Of a DNA stretch of 64,000 bases, positions 43,867 to 53,407 are shown piece by piece. The translations under genes and the position numbers were made by a program. The DNA is taken from positions 1 through 64,000 of the forward strand of contig JBDSJD010000047.1 of the NCBI GenBank assembly GCA_039917615.1. Direction: 5' to 3'. Position 1 is the stretch's first letter; every line of letters starts with the position of its first letter. The notes beneath the pieces were generated by a model. That model made no database searches. It saw nothing but the letters and a program-made list of their open reading frames with translations, and was not told the origin of the DNA. Source of the stretch: ZC4RG30 sp039917615. GTDB taxonomy: Bacteria; Pseudomonadota; Gammaproteobacteria; Steroidobacterales; Steroidobacteraceae.

Positions 43867-45216
43867 TCAGCGCATGGTCACCAGTTCTTCAGCCGCGGTG
43901 GGATGAATCGCCACCGTATCGTCGAAATCGCGCTTGGTTGCGCCCATGCGCAGTGCCACTGCAAAGCCCTGCAGCATCTCATCCACGCCGCGTCCGGCCA
44001 GGTGCACGCCCACCACGCGCTGCTTCGGTCCCACGGTCACAAGCTTCATGCGCGTCCTGTGCTTGGCGGTGGTCAGCGCGTGGTACATGGGCACGAAGCT
44101 TGTGGTGTAGCACTTCACCGCGTCGCCGTACATCGCGCGCGCGGCGGGTTCCGACATACCCACGGTGCCGAGCGGGGGATGTCCGAACAGCACGCTGGGA
44201 ATATCGTGGTAATCGAGCTTGCGACCTTCCATGTCGCCCCACAGCCGATCAGCCAGCCGACGGCCGGCTGCAATGGCCACCGGCGTCAAGGTGCCGCGGC
44301 CGGTCACGTCGCCGACAGCGAAAACACCGGGCACCGAAGTCTGCTGGAACTCATCCACTTCGATGAAACCCCGCTCGTTCTTCCTTACTCCCACCGCGGC
44401 GTCGATGAAACCGGTCAGCGGCTCACGACCGGTGGTCCAGACCACCGCGTCCTGGTCGGCAATCCGTTCGCCGTTGCCCAGATGCACGTCGATGCGCGTG
44501 CCGGCGGCGGCGCGGGTGAGCTGCGTGGGGCTGGTATTGGGCACAAGCGTCGCACCGGCCTGCGCCAGACCCTCCTGCGCTGCCTCGATCAGCAGCGGAT
44601 CGAACTCGCGCAGCAGCGACGGCCCGCGTACCACCACTGTCACCGCGCTGCCCAGCGCCGCGAACACGCCGGCGATCTCCACCGCGATGTAACCGCCACC
44701 AATTACTGTCACCCGCTCTGGCCGCTGCGTCAGCGCAAAGAAGCCATCGGAATCGATACCCAGCTGGGCGCCGGGAATATCCGGCCGCTGCGGCCGACCG
44801 CCGGTAGCCAGCACCACGCGCTCGCCGCTCAGGCTTCGCCCATCCACCACCACCGTGTGTGCATCCGCCAGCCGCGCCCAGCCACGCACCAGCGTTACCT
44901 TGCTCTTCAGCAGGTTGGTCTCGTAGATGTCGTTATGCCGGGCCACGTAGGCATCGCGGGCTGTTTTCAGGGCAGCCCAGTCGTGCCGGCCCAGGCTTGC
45001 GTCGAAGCCATAACCACGCGCATCGGCCACCGCGCCGACAAACTCCGCCGCGTTCCACATCAGCTTCTTGGGCACGCAGCCCAGGTTTACGCAGGTGCCG
45101 CCCAGCGGGCCACCCTCGATCAGTGCGACGCGGGCCCCATATTCAGCTGCCCGCCGGGCCGTGGCGATACCTCCACTGCCCCCGCCGATTACGATCAGGT
45201 CATAGTTCTCGCTCAT
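43867..45216 (-). CDS. gor: Glutathione-disulfide reductase
   Basis: This 449-residue FAD/NAD(P) oxidoreductase starts at 45216 (MSENYDLIVIGGGSGG); an upstream in-frame ATG is not needed. The redox pair Cys42-Cys47 is in GGTCVNLGCVPKK. The NADP domain has VTVIGGGYIAVEIAGVFAAL, and the interface His is in VAIHPTAAEELVTMR. It reduces glutathione disulfide using NADPH. The CVNLGC redox motif and C-terminus favour Gor over other family members. It diverges from prlC. Confidence 0.93.
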   Translation of the reverse strand: MSENYDLIVIGGGSGGIATARRAAEYGARVALIEGGPLGGTCVNLGCVPKKLMWNAAEFVGAVADARGYGFDASLGRHDWAALKTARDAYVARHNDIYETNLLKSKVTLVRGWARLADAHTVVVDGRSLSGERVVLATGGRPQRPDIPGAQLGIDSDGFFALTQRPERVTVIGGGYIAVEIAGVFAALGSAVTVVVRGPSLLREFDPLLIEAAQEGLAQAGATLVPNTSPTQLTRAAAGTRIDVHLGNGERIADQDAVVWTTGREPLTGFIDAAVGVRKNERGFIEVDEFQQTSVPGVFAVGDVTGRGTLTPVAIAAGRRLADRLWGDMEGRKLDYHDIPSVLFGHPPLGTVGMSEPAARAMYGDAVKCYTTSFVPMYHALTTAKHRTRMKLVTVGPKQRVVGVHLAGRGVDEMLQGFAVALRMGATKRDFDDTVAIHPTAAEELVTMR

Positions 45217-45289
45217 GGAGCGATGGTACCCCTTGAGGCCATTGCACAATGGGTACAAGCTCAGAGCGCCTCTTTAATATAGAAAAACA

Positions 45290-47314
45290 ATGCACCCCGA
45301 AAACCCGCTGCTCAGCCCCGGCCCCCTTCCTGCCTTCGACCGAATCCGTCCGGAACATGTGGAAACCGGCATCCGTGCGCTGCTGGACGAAAACCGTGCA
45401 CGCATCCGCCAGATAGAAGCCATGCCGAGTCCCAGCTTCGGCTCGCTGGTCGAGCCGCTGGAAGAACTGCAACACCGCCTGTCGCGCGCCTGGTCGCCGG
45501 TGGGGCACCTGAATGGCGTGATGAACAACGAGGCGCTGCGCGAACGCTACAACGCCTGCCTGCCGCTGCTGTCCGAATACGGCACCGACATCAGCCAGAA
45601 CGAAGGCCTGTTCCGCGGCTTCGCCGCCGTGCGCCAGCAGGAAGCTGCCAGCCTCGACAGCGAACAGCTCGCCGCGGTCGATCACGCGCTGCACGAATTC
45701 CACCTTGCCGGTGTCGCCCTGGATGGCGCCCGCAAGGACCGCTTCAAGGCCGTGATGCTGGAGCTCTCGAGCCTGGCAGCGAAGTTCGAGGAAAACGTGA
45801 TGGATGCGACCAATGCATTCTCGTATCACGTCACCGATGTCAACGATCTGGCCGGCCTCAACGCCATGCTCATTTCACAGGCAAAGGAACGCGCCGCCGC
45901 TGCGGGCAAGGAAGGCTGGCAGCTGGGTCTTGATCAGCCCACTTACGTCGCGGTGGTCACCGATGCGCGTTCACCGGCCTTGCGCCAGACGTATTACCGC
46001 GCCTGGAGCACGCGCGCCGCCACCACCGGTCCCACTCCCGCGAAGTTCGACAACACCCAGGTGATGGAAGACCTGCTGCGCCTGCGCCACGAAGCCGCGC
46101 AGCTGCTGGATTTTCCCAACTATGCAGCCTATGCACTGGCGCGGCGCATGGCCCGCAGCGTCGATGAAGTGCTGCAGTTCCTGCGCGACATGGCGACCGC
46201 CGCGCGCCCCGCGGCCGAGCGTGAACTCAAGGAACTGGAAGAATTTGCCGGCCGCAGGCTCGATGCCTGGGACATCGCCTACTACTCCGAGCGCCTGCAG
46301 GAAGCCCGCTACAACATCTCGCAGGAAGAGTTGCGGCCGTATTTCCCGCTGCCGCGGGTGCTCGATGGCCTGTTCCGCGTCATCGCCAACCTGTTCCAGG
46401 TCACCTTCAGGCAGCGCAGCGATGTGCCGCTGTGGCATGCCGACGCGCGCTACTACGACATCATCGGCAGCAATGGCCAGGTGATCGGCGGCTTCTATCT
46501 GGATCCCTACGCCCGCCCCAACAAGCGCAGCGGCGCGTGGATGGACGACTGCGTCGGCCGCAAGGAACTCCCCAGTGGCACGGCGCTGCCGGTGGCCTAT
46601 CTGGTCTGCAATGCCCTGCCCGGCGCGGCCGGCAAGGACGCGCAGCTCACGCATGACGATGTGGTCACCGTGTTTCATGAATTCGGGCACGGCCTGCACC
46701 ACATGCTCACGCGGGTGAAATATCCGTCGATTTCCGGCATCAACGGCGTGGCCTGGGACGCAGTCGAGCTGCCCAGCCAGTTCATGGAGAACTACGCCTG
46801 GCAGCCGGAAGTGCTGCGCGACATCACCGCCCATGTGGAAACCGGCGCCGCGCTGCCGGAGGACCGCATCGCGCAACTGCTGCGCACGCGCAGTTTCCAG
46901 GCCGGCCTTACCACGCTGCGACAGGTGGAGTTCTCGCTGTTCGACTTCCGGCTGCATGCGGAATACGACCCGGCCAAGGGCGCGCGCATCGCGGAAATCC
47001 TCGCCGAAGTCAGGCGTGAGATTGCCATCGTCCAGGTGCCGGAATGGAATCGCTACGCCAACAGCTTCGGGCACATCTTTGCCGGTGGTTACGCGGCTGG
47101 CTACTACAGTTACAAATGGGCCGAGGTGCTCTCCGCCGATGCGTTTTCGGCCTTTGAGGAAGCCGGCATCTACGATCGCGGCACCGCGCAGCGCTTCGTC
47201 GACAACATCCTGTCACGCGGCGGCAGTCGCGATGCGCTGGATGCCTTCGTGGCCTTCCGCGGCCGCAAACCACGCATAGAACCCTTGCTGAAGCAGCACG
47301 GTATCTCGCCCTGA
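45290..47314 (+). CDS. prlC: Oligopeptidase A (M3 family metallopeptidase)
   Basis: This 674-residue cytoplasmic zinc peptidase degrades oligopeptides, including signal peptide fragments. The zinc site is HEFGHGLHHML (His463, Glu464, His467), with the downstream Glu in AVELPSQFMENYAW. The end has FAGGYAAGYYSYKWAEVLSADAF, typical of PrlC. The length is standard for the family. It is divergent from gor. Confidence 0.96.
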   Translation: MHPENPLLSPGPLPAFDRIRPEHVETGIRALLDENRARIRQIEAMPSPSFGSLVEPLEELQHRLSRAWSPVGHLNGVMNNEALRERYNACLPLLSEYGTDISQNEGLFRGFAAVRQQEAASLDSEQLAAVDHALHEFHLAGVALDGARKDRFKAVMLELSSLAAKFEENVMDATNAFSYHVTDVNDLAGLNAMLISQAKERAAAAGKEGWQLGLDQPTYVAVVTDARSPALRQTYYRAWSTRAATTGPTPAKFDNTQVMEDLLRLRHEAAQLLDFPNYAAYALARRMARSVDEVLQFLRDMATAARPAAERELKELEEFAGRRLDAWDIAYYSERLQEARYNISQEELRPYFPLPRVLDGLFRVIANLFQVTFRQRSDVPLWHADARYYDIIGSNGQVIGGFYLDPYARPNKRSGAWMDDCVGRKELPSGTALPVAYLVCNALPGAAGKDAQLTHDDVVTVFHEFGHGLHHMLTRVKYPSISGINGVAWDAVELPSQFMENYAWQPEVLRDITAHVETGAALPEDRIAQLLRTRSFQAGLTTLRQVEFSLFDFRLHAEYDPAKGARIAEILAEVRREIAIVQVPEWNRYANSFGHIFAGGYAAGYYSYKWAEVLSADAFSAFEEAGIYDRGTAQRFVDNILSRGGSRDALDAFVAFRGRKPRIEPLLKQHGISP

Positions 47315-47408
47315 TTGCTGTGCCGACCAGCGTTTCCCCGGCTTTTACATATGAAGGGCCGGGCCTGCGCGCAAACTGTGGCGCCCGTCGCAAGCTGGAT
47401 TCGCCGCG

Positions 47409-48434
47409 GTGACTAAACTGTCACCAATGTACAGCGCGCGCCGCAGCGATTACGACGTTACCAACACCGTGCGGGTGAGCTCCGCGGCCGCCGTGCGCGA
47501 CGCGGTCCAGGAGTTGTTCGAAAGCACCTGGCCGGGCACGCCCTTCAGCCCGATCGCCCGCGCCTTCCAGGATTTCGAACTGGCCTTCACCGGCCGCATG
47601 CCCGGCTACTTCGGCGTCGACACCGTCTACCACGATCAGCAGCACACTCTCGATGTCACGCTGGCGATGGCGCGGCTCATGGTGGGCTATGAACGGACGC
47701 ATGCCGGAACGCCGAACGTGCTGGGCGCGGAGCGTGCCGCCGTCGGCATTTTCCTGGCCCTGTTCCACGACATCGGCTACCTGCGCGAGCGCAATGAAGC
47801 CGCGATGAACGGCGCGGAATTCACGCGCAACCATGTTTCGCGCAGCGCGCGTTTCATGGAGTTCTACCTGCCCACCATCGGCTTTGCCCACTGGACCCGC
47901 ATCACCAGCGAGGTCGTGCACTTCACCGGTTACGAGCGCACATTCGAAAAGATCGGCGAGAAGGTGCAGGACCAGCGCGACATCCAGCTCGGACACCTGC
48001 TCGGCACCGCCGACATGATCGCGCAGATGGCGGACCGCTGTTACCTCGAGAAATGCCGCGACCGGCTGTATCCGGAGTTCGTGCTCGGTGGGGTTGCGCT
48101 GCCGATCGGCGCCAGTGGCAACCGCGGCGTGAAATATGCTTCCGGTCTCGACCTGCTGCGCCAGACGCCCGAGTTCATGGAAGACACGCGGCTCAAGCGC
48201 CTGGATGGCGCCTTCAACAAGGCCTACCGCTACCTGGACCCGCTGTTCGGTGGCACCAATCCCTACATCGAATCCATCGATCGCAGCCTGGGATTCCTGC
48301 GACAGGTGCTGCGCAGCGAAAGCTGGCGCATGTTGCGGCGCAGTCCGCAGGTGTTTGCCGCCGAACCGGACTCGCTCACCAGCGTGCGCGGGCTGATGTC
48401 CAGCTACTTCAAGCGGGCCTGGTCGCGCGAATAG
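47409..48434 (+). CDS. HD-fold protein resembling class I cyclic-nucleotide phosphodiesterases
   Basis: This is a 341-residue soluble protein. The segment FGVDTVYHDQQHTLDVTLAMARLM resembles the YHNxxHAxDV signature of eukaryotic-type class I phosphodiesterases. LALFHDIGYLRERNEAAMNG resembles their second metal motif, and NHVSRSARFME with EVVHFTGYE supplies later His residues. It may hydrolyse a cyclic nucleotide or another phosphoester. The start is GTG at 47409 or ATG at 47427. It lies between prlC and a converging M15 peptidase gene, and its last 26 bases overlap that gene. A c-di-GMP enzyme is encoded nearby, but no direct link is shown. Confidence 0.7.
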   Translation: MTKLSPMYSARRSDYDVTNTVRVSSAAAVRDAVQELFESTWPGTPFSPIARAFQDFELAFTGRMPGYFGVDTVYHDQQHTLDVTLAMARLMVGYERTHAGTPNVLGAERAAVGIFLALFHDIGYLRERNEAAMNGAEFTRNHVSRSARFMEFYLPTIGFAHWTRITSEVVHFTGYERTFEKIGEKVQDQRDIQLGHLLGTADMIAQMADRCYLEKCRDRLYPEFVLGGVALPIGASGNRGVKYASGLDLLRQTPEFMEDTRLKRLDGAFNKAYRYLDPLFGGTNPYIESIDRSLGFLRQVLRSESWRMLRRSPQVFAAEPDSLTSVRGLMSSYFKRAWSRE

Positions 48435-49137
48435 CCACGCCCGTCGGCGGCGCATCGACATTCATTACGTAGCGTTCGACGATCTGCGGCAGGCATCGCT
48501 GCAAGGCTGCGCGGGCCTCGATGTCCGCCTCGTCCAGCGCCTGGCTCAACATCGCCACCGAAAACTGCTGCAACGCCTGCTCCGCAACTGGCGCATGACT
48601 CAGGTGCCAGGGTTCGGGTTGGAACCCGCCCCGATAGGAACCGTAAGGCCGGTAGAAACCGAACTGCACCGCGTGCGTTGCCAGCCACTGATCCAGCGCC
48701 GCGAACAGGCCACCCGGGGCAAACTCCTCGCGCACCAGCTGTGGGCGGTAGCCCTCCGGGATGGCCGCGGCATCCACAACATCCAGATCCGTTCCCCAGT
48801 GATGACGACTTGCGCCCGGCAGCGCTGACCAGTGCAGGATGGTGCTGACCAGCGCATCCGGCTCCAGGCTTTCCGCAGCCACCACCACCCCTTCCGAATC
48901 CCGCAGTTCGCGCTCGCCGCGACACTTGGCGTTCCATATGTTGAGCTGCCGCGCGAAATCGCGAAACGATGACACCGGCAGCAAGTCGATGCCGTCTACC
49001 GCCGCAGCCGCGCGCAACGCCAGGAATGGCTCTACCACTGCGGGATGCAGACTACAGGCCGGCGCCACCAGATCGACAATATGGCCGCGGCTGCGCCCTG
49101 TCAGTTCCTGCGGTGAAAAGCGGTATCGCGGCTCCAT
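48409..49137 (-). CDS. M15-family D-alanyl-D-alanine carboxypeptidase
   Basis: This 242-residue protein starts at 49137 (MEPRYRFSPQEL); the frame is open far upstream, but that part is antisense to the GGDEF/EAL gene. The zinc and catalytic motifs of VanY/M15 peptidases are present: SSFRDFARQLNIWN, SRHHWGTDLDVVD and EPWHLSH. It would trim peptidoglycan stem peptides. No signal peptide is visible, so it may be exported another way, released by lysis, or work on recycled peptides. It is convergent with the HD gene (26-base overlap). Confidence 0.88.
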   Translation of the reverse strand: MEPRYRFSPQELTGRSRGHIVDLVAPACSLHPAVVEPFLALRAAAAVDGIDLLPVSSFRDFARQLNIWNAKCRGERELRDSEGVVVAAESLEPDALVSTILHWSALPGASRHHWGTDLDVVDAAAIPEGYRPQLVREEFAPGGLFAALDQWLATHAVQFGFYRPYGSYRGGFQPEPWHLSHAPVAEQALQQFSVAMLSQALDEADIEARAALQRCLPQIVERYVMNVDAPPTGVAIRATRPA

Positions 49138-49191
49138 GGCCCATTCTATTCGATCGCCCTGGGCGCGCCCTGGCAGCGGTGGCTGGCGGGT

Positions 49192-51294
49192 ATGCGTCGG
49201 GTTAGTATCCGAAGCGTGTCCAGTCTGAAGACAAAATTTGCCCTCTCCCAGGCGATGCTGGGGCTGCTGCTGTTCGCGGGCTGCCTGGCCATGCTCGTGC
49301 TGCTGCGCTACCCGGAAGTCGTTGGCCTGGAACACGGCAATGCCAAGTGGGTGGCGGCCGCTGTCGCCGCAGCTGCCATCGCTGGCACCAGCTGGCTCGC
49401 AGCCGCGCTCGCGGGCCGCATTACGCGTGCGCTTGAACAGCTCAATGCCAGCACCGACCGCATGTCGAACGGTGATTTCACGCAGCCTGTGCCCGTGCTG
49501 CGCAGCGATGAACTGGGCGACCTGCAGCGCACGGTGGACCAGATGCGCAAGAGCCTGGCCGACACCACCATCAACAGGAACTACCTCGACAACATGCTCA
49601 ACAGCATGGCCGACGCGGTGTTCGTGGCGCGTCCGAGCGGCGAGATCCGCTTCACCAACCTGGCCGCCCAGCGCCTCACCGGTGCGGAACCGGACGCCCT
49701 GAACGGCAGGCAAGTCGCGAGTCTCCTGCATGGCTCCAACCCTGATGAAGAGGCGCGACTGCGTCGCGCCTGCGAAGGGGGTGAGGCCGTGCTGCGCACC
49801 GAGAGCGGCCAGACCATTCCGGTATCGTTTTCCGGCGCGCCCATCGACACCGCCGAACCGCAGTTCTCGGGCCACATCTACGTGGCGCGCGACATCACCG
49901 ACCGCAAGCGCGCAGAACGTCGCATCCGCTACCTGGCGCGCTATGACGCGCTGACCAAGATCCCGAACCGCATGCAGTTCCAGCATCTGCTGCAGCAGGC
50001 CATCGCCCGCTCGTTGCGCGCGCGCAGCGGACTTGCGCTGCTGTATCTGGACATGGACTGCTTCAAGGAAGTGAACGACACCTTCGGCCATGCCGCCGGT
50101 GACCGTGTGTTGGAAGCGCTGACCGAGCGCCTGACCGCCGCCCTGCCTACCGAAACCGTGCTGGGTCGCCTGGCAGGCGATGAATTCGCGCTGTTCATCG
50201 ATGGCATTTCCGAGAACACCGCGCACGAAGTGGTGCGCCACCTGTCGCAGGACATCCTGAACGCGGTGGCGCAGCCGTTTCATGTGGGCCAGAACGAGGT
50301 GTTTCTCTCCGCCAGCATCGGTGTCGCGCTTTGTCCGCGCGATGCGGAAAACGTCATCGACCTGATCCGCAATGCCGATGCCGCGATGTATTACTCCAAA
50401 CAAAACGGCGGCAACAGCTGCGCGTTCTACTCGCCCGAGATGAATGCCGCATCGGTCGAAAGGCTGATGCTCAAGAGCAAGCTCAAGCGCGCCATCGAGC
50501 GCAACGAGTTCGTCGTCGCCTACATGCCCAAGGTGGATTTCACCACTGGCCGCATCATCGGCGCCGAGGCGCTGCTGCGCTGGCGGCTGCCAGGCCATGG
50601 CGACATTTCTCCCTCGCAGTTCATTCCGCTGGCAGAAGAGAACAACCTCATCAGCAGCATCGGCGAATGGGTATTGAATCGGGTTTGCCTCGACTACCGC
50701 GCGTTGGCGGCGGGGGGTCGCGCGCCGGGTCGCATTGCGCTGAACCTGTCGCTGAAGCAGTTGCGGCAGGCCAGTTTCATTCTCGACTGCAAGTCCGTGT
50801 TCACGCGCCACGGCGTGTCGCCGAAACAGCTGGAACTGGAGATCACCGAAACCACCCTGATGGCCGACCCCAAGCGCACCATCGGCATGCTCAACGAGCT
50901 GGCTGCGCTCGGGCTGCACCTGTCCATCGACGATTTCGGCACCGGCTATTCATCGCTGTCAGCGCTGCAGCAGTTTCCGATCGGCACGCTGAAGATCGAC
51001 CAGTCGTTCGTGCGCAATGCCACCACCGATCGCAACGATGCAACCATCGTGCGCACCATCATCGAGATGGGGCACAGCCTCGGCATGAAAGTCGTGGCCG
51101 AAGGCGTGGAAACCAAGGCACAGCTTGAATTCCTGCGTTCAGCCGGGTGCGACTATGCGCAGGGCCAGCTGTTCGGCGAACCCTGTGCGGCGGAAGTACT
51201 CGGCGCGCTGGTCGCACAGCAGACCGCCAGCGGCCGCTCACCCTTCCCGTTCTTTACCCATGTCGACTCCGTGGACGAATTCAGCAGGGCATAG
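49192..51294 (+). CDS. Membrane-bound PAS-GGDEF-EAL protein (c-di-GMP turnover)
   Basis: This 700-residue protein has two membrane helices (about 18-40 and 52-74), HAMP (~75-128), PAS (~130-240, ending YVARDITDRKRAE), GGDEF and EAL domains. The GGDEF site reads LAGDEF (first Gly replaced by Ala, a substitution seen in some active cyclases). The EAL domain keeps GAEALLRW, ETTLM, IDDFGTGYSS, KIDQSFV and EGVETKAQ, so phosphodiesterase activity is likely. The short extracytoplasmic loop between the helices suggests a redox or membrane signal rather than a large ligand. The start could also be the GTG at 49216. Confidence 0.92.
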   Translation: MRRVSIRSVSSLKTKFALSQAMLGLLLFAGCLAMLVLLRYPEVVGLEHGNAKWVAAAVAAAAIAGTSWLAAALAGRITRALEQLNASTDRMSNGDFTQPVPVLRSDELGDLQRTVDQMRKSLADTTINRNYLDNMLNSMADAVFVARPSGEIRFTNLAAQRLTGAEPDALNGRQVASLLHGSNPDEEARLRRACEGGEAVLRTESGQTIPVSFSGAPIDTAEPQFSGHIYVARDITDRKRAERRIRYLARYDALTKIPNRMQFQHLLQQAIARSLRARSGLALLYLDMDCFKEVNDTFGHAAGDRVLEALTERLTAALPTETVLGRLAGDEFALFIDGISENTAHEVVRHLSQDILNAVAQPFHVGQNEVFLSASIGVALCPRDAENVIDLIRNADAAMYYSKQNGGNSCAFYSPEMNAASVERLMLKSKLKRAIERNEFVVAYMPKVDFTTGRIIGAEALLRWRLPGHGDISPSQFIPLAEENNLISSIGEWVLNRVCLDYRALAAGGRAPGRIALNLSLKQLRQASFILDCKSVFTRHGVSPKQLELEITETTLMADPKRTIGMLNELAALGLHLSIDDFGTGYSSLSALQQFPIGTLKIDQSFVRNATTDRNDATIVRTIIEMGHSLGMKVVAEGVETKAQLEFLRSAGCDYAQGQLFGEPCAAEVLGALVAQQTASGRSPFPFFTHVDSVDEFSRA

Positions 51295-51313
51295 CGCTGC
51301 AACACCGGGGTAC

Positions 51314-52849
51314 ATGATTTTCCCCCGCAGACTTGGCCCAGCGCGGCTGATTCTGCTGGCGCTGGCGGGCGTCTGGATCGGCACTGCTATCTGGCATGTC
51401 AACAAACCGCTGCCGCCGGGCACACATGTCGCGGGACAGCTGCTGCCCGTTCACGAAGAATCCCTGCAATTGCTGACGGACGTCACTTACGTCAGCCATG
51501 GCGAACAGGCTTCCCGCCAGTCCATCCATGCCGCAACCCTTGAGCTGGTCCTCCACGCGCAGCATTTCCTGGTGCTCGACTTCTTTCTGTTCAATGACCA
51601 GGGTGGGCCGGCGGGGCCCATTCGCTACGAACGTGGTCTGCACCCGGTGGCGAGCGAGCTTGCTGCTGCCCTGCGTGAACTGCGACAACGCCAGCCGCAG
51701 CTGCCGATCCTGGTGCTGGTCGACCCGATCAACGATTACTACCGGGGCACGGTGCCTGCATTCCTCGCCGCTCTTGCGCAGCCCGGGGTGGATATCGTGG
51801 CCACAAACCTTGCGCCACTGCGTGATTCAAATCCCGTGTACAGCACCACTTGGCGACTGCTGGCTGGTTGGTGGCTCAAACCGGGCGGGACTGGCGGCTG
51901 GTCAAACAGGCTCGACGCCGCCGGCCCCGATGTTCCCCTCGGTGCGCTGCTGCGAATCCCGCAATTCAAGGCCAATCATCGCAAGGTGGCAATCACCGCC
52001 ACTGTCGATGGCGCACTGCGCGGCATAGTCTCTTCGGGCAACCCGCACGCTGCCAGCAGCGCGCATTCAAACGTCGCGCTGCGGCTCGAAGGCGAAGCAC
52101 TGCGCCCACTGCTCGCCAGTACACTCGCCATCGCGAAGTTTTCCGGCTGGGACGGCAGCATCGAACGTTTCTTCCTTACCGCGCCGCCGGGCGCTGCTGT
52201 ATCGACGACATCGGCAGCACCGACAACGCCGATAGCGCCGACTGCATCGCCCAGCGCACGCGCCGCCATCGTCACCGAAGGCGCCATCCGCGAGCAGTTG
52301 CTGCAGCGCCTGTCCATCACCGGCACCGGCGATGCCATCGACATCGCAATGTTCTATCTGTCTGATCGGCGCGTGATCAATGCACTGCTCGCTGCTGCCC
52401 GGCGTGGCGCGGCGATCCGCGTGCTGCTGGATCCGAACAAGGACGCCTTCGGCTTCGAAAAATCCGGCATCCCCAATCGCCAGGTGGCAGCGGAGTTGAT
52501 GGCGGCCAGTGATGGCAAAGTGCGGTTGCGCTGGTTCCGCACCCACGGCGAACAGTTCCACACCAAACTCACCGCAGTGCACAGCAGTGACAGGCTGTGG
52601 CTGATGCTCGGCTCGGCGAACTTCACGCGCCGCAACCTCGGTGACTACAACCTCGAAGCCAACGTCATCGTCGATGTGCCAGCCAGCAGCCGGCTCGCCA
52701 CGGAGGCCACCGACTGGTTCGAAATGCTGTGGACCAATCGCTCCGGCGCCACGCAGTACAGCGCCGACGCCAACGTCTACGCCGAACCCGGCGCCGGTCG
52801 CTACTGGCTGTACCGTTTCATGGAAGCGAGCGGTTTTTCGACGTTCTAG
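51314..52849 (+). CDS. Phospholipase D-like membrane-anchored protein with atypical HKD motifs
   Basis: This 511-residue protein starts at 51314 (MIFPRRLGPA). One N-terminal membrane segment (LILLALAGVWIGTAIW) suggests it faces the periplasm. The first PLD half has FKANHRKVAITATVDG and the second has FHTKLTAVHSSDRLWLMLGSANFT. In both, the Asp follows the HxK by eight residues instead of the usual five, so they deviate from HxKxxxxD in the same way. Catalysis may still occur with this spacing, but it is uncertain. A Thr/Ala/Pro-rich linker separates the halves. It begins 19 bases after the GGDEF/EAL gene, possibly co-transcribed. Confidence 0.75.
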   Translation: MIFPRRLGPARLILLALAGVWIGTAIWHVNKPLPPGTHVAGQLLPVHEESLQLLTDVTYVSHGEQASRQSIHAATLELVLHAQHFLVLDFFLFNDQGGPAGPIRYERGLHPVASELAAALRELRQRQPQLPILVLVDPINDYYRGTVPAFLAALAQPGVDIVATNLAPLRDSNPVYSTTWRLLAGWWLKPGGTGGWSNRLDAAGPDVPLGALLRIPQFKANHRKVAITATVDGALRGIVSSGNPHAASSAHSNVALRLEGEALRPLLASTLAIAKFSGWDGSIERFFLTAPPGAAVSTTSAAPTTPIAPTASPSARAAIVTEGAIREQLLQRLSITGTGDAIDIAMFYLSDRRVINALLAAARRGAAIRVLLDPNKDAFGFEKSGIPNRQVAAELMAASDGKVRLRWFRTHGEQFHTKLTAVHSSDRLWLMLGSANFTRRNLGDYNLEANVIVDVPASSRLATEATDWFEMLWTNRSGATQYSADANVYAEPGAGRYWLYRFMEASGFSTF

Positions 52850-52894
52850 ACCCAATTGTAGAAGGGTATTCCACGCTGCCGCGCGGTCGCGCTG

Positions 52895-52913
52895 TGTGCG
52901 CTTGCTGCGCACA
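52895..52913. terminator. Stem-loop between convergent PLD-like and hypothetical genes
   Basis: TGTGCGC (52895-52901) pairs with GCGCACA (52907-52913) around a TTGCT loop, and flanking GC bases can extend it with a bulge. It lies between two converging stops and could terminate both transcripts, although no T-run is present. Confidence 0.45.
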
Positions 52914-52927
52914 GCTCGAAGCCTGTC

Positions 52928-53407
52928 TTAACGATTGAACGTGGCAGGGTCGACCATCAGGTAGCCAAACTCCCACGGTTCGCGGAAGGGGCCCATTAGC
53001 GCCGCCGTCTGACCCATGCGCCACTGTACCGAATAAATACGCAACTTGACGGCGTCGGCCGGCAGTGGCGCCTGCAGGTTCAGTCGCGTGCTGAACGGTA
53101 GTTCAGCAGCTTTGGCATCGGCCTTCCCCACAGGGCGGTCCTGGCTGTCGAGGAAGTCCACCGTTACGGCTACGTCGCGCAAGGTTCTGTCGTTGGTATT
53201 GACGAAGGCACCCGACCAGGTGCGCTGGCCTGCGACGTCCGTCACCACCTCGTTGCGGATCAGGGCCAGGATTTCGTCGTTCTGATGCACGACCAAGAAC
53301 CACAGCACCAGGATCGGCAGGATGACCAACGCAACCAGGAGCTTCCATACCTTGATCTGTATGGTCCAGCCACTCCATCGTTTGGCGCTATCTTGTCCGG
53401 TAGTCAT
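52928..53407 (-). CDS. Membrane-anchored protein of unknown function
   Basis: This 159-residue protein starts at 53407 (MTTGQDSAKRW), with GGAG 8 bases upstream. One membrane segment (VWKLLVALVILPILVLWFLVV) is followed by an extracytoplasmic beta-sandwich-like domain (GAFVNTNDRTLRDVAVTVDF, then LDSQDRPVG). That domain resembles FxLYD-type domains, in which a strand pair ends in D-x-x-G-x. The function is unknown. It lies downstream of the Mla-like operon on the same strand after a ~150-base gap. Confidence 0.65.
   Translation of the reverse strand: MTTGQDSAKRWSGWTIQIKVWKLLVALVILPILVLWFLVVHQNDEILALIRNEVVTDVAGQRTWSGAFVNTNDRTLRDVAVTVDFLDSQDRPVGKADAKAAELPFSTRLNLQAPLPADAVKLRIYSVQWRMGQTAALMGPFREPWEFGYLMVDPATFNR

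Noticed and set aside
43903..45282. 459-codon plus-strand frame opposite gor
   Set aside because: Antisense to a clear glutathione reductase; no motif or start signal.
45971..47074. 367-codon minus-strand frame opposite prlC
   Set aside because: Shadow of the M3 peptidase gene; no domain recognised.
47337..47364. Terminator after prlC
   Set aside because: CCCGGC and GCCGGG can pair, but the loop is long and no T-run follows; not convincing.
49138..50919. Long upstream extension of the M15 peptidase frame on the minus strand
   Set aside because: It is antisense to the well-supported GGDEF/EAL gene and shows no homology; the peptidase start at 49137 fits the family length.
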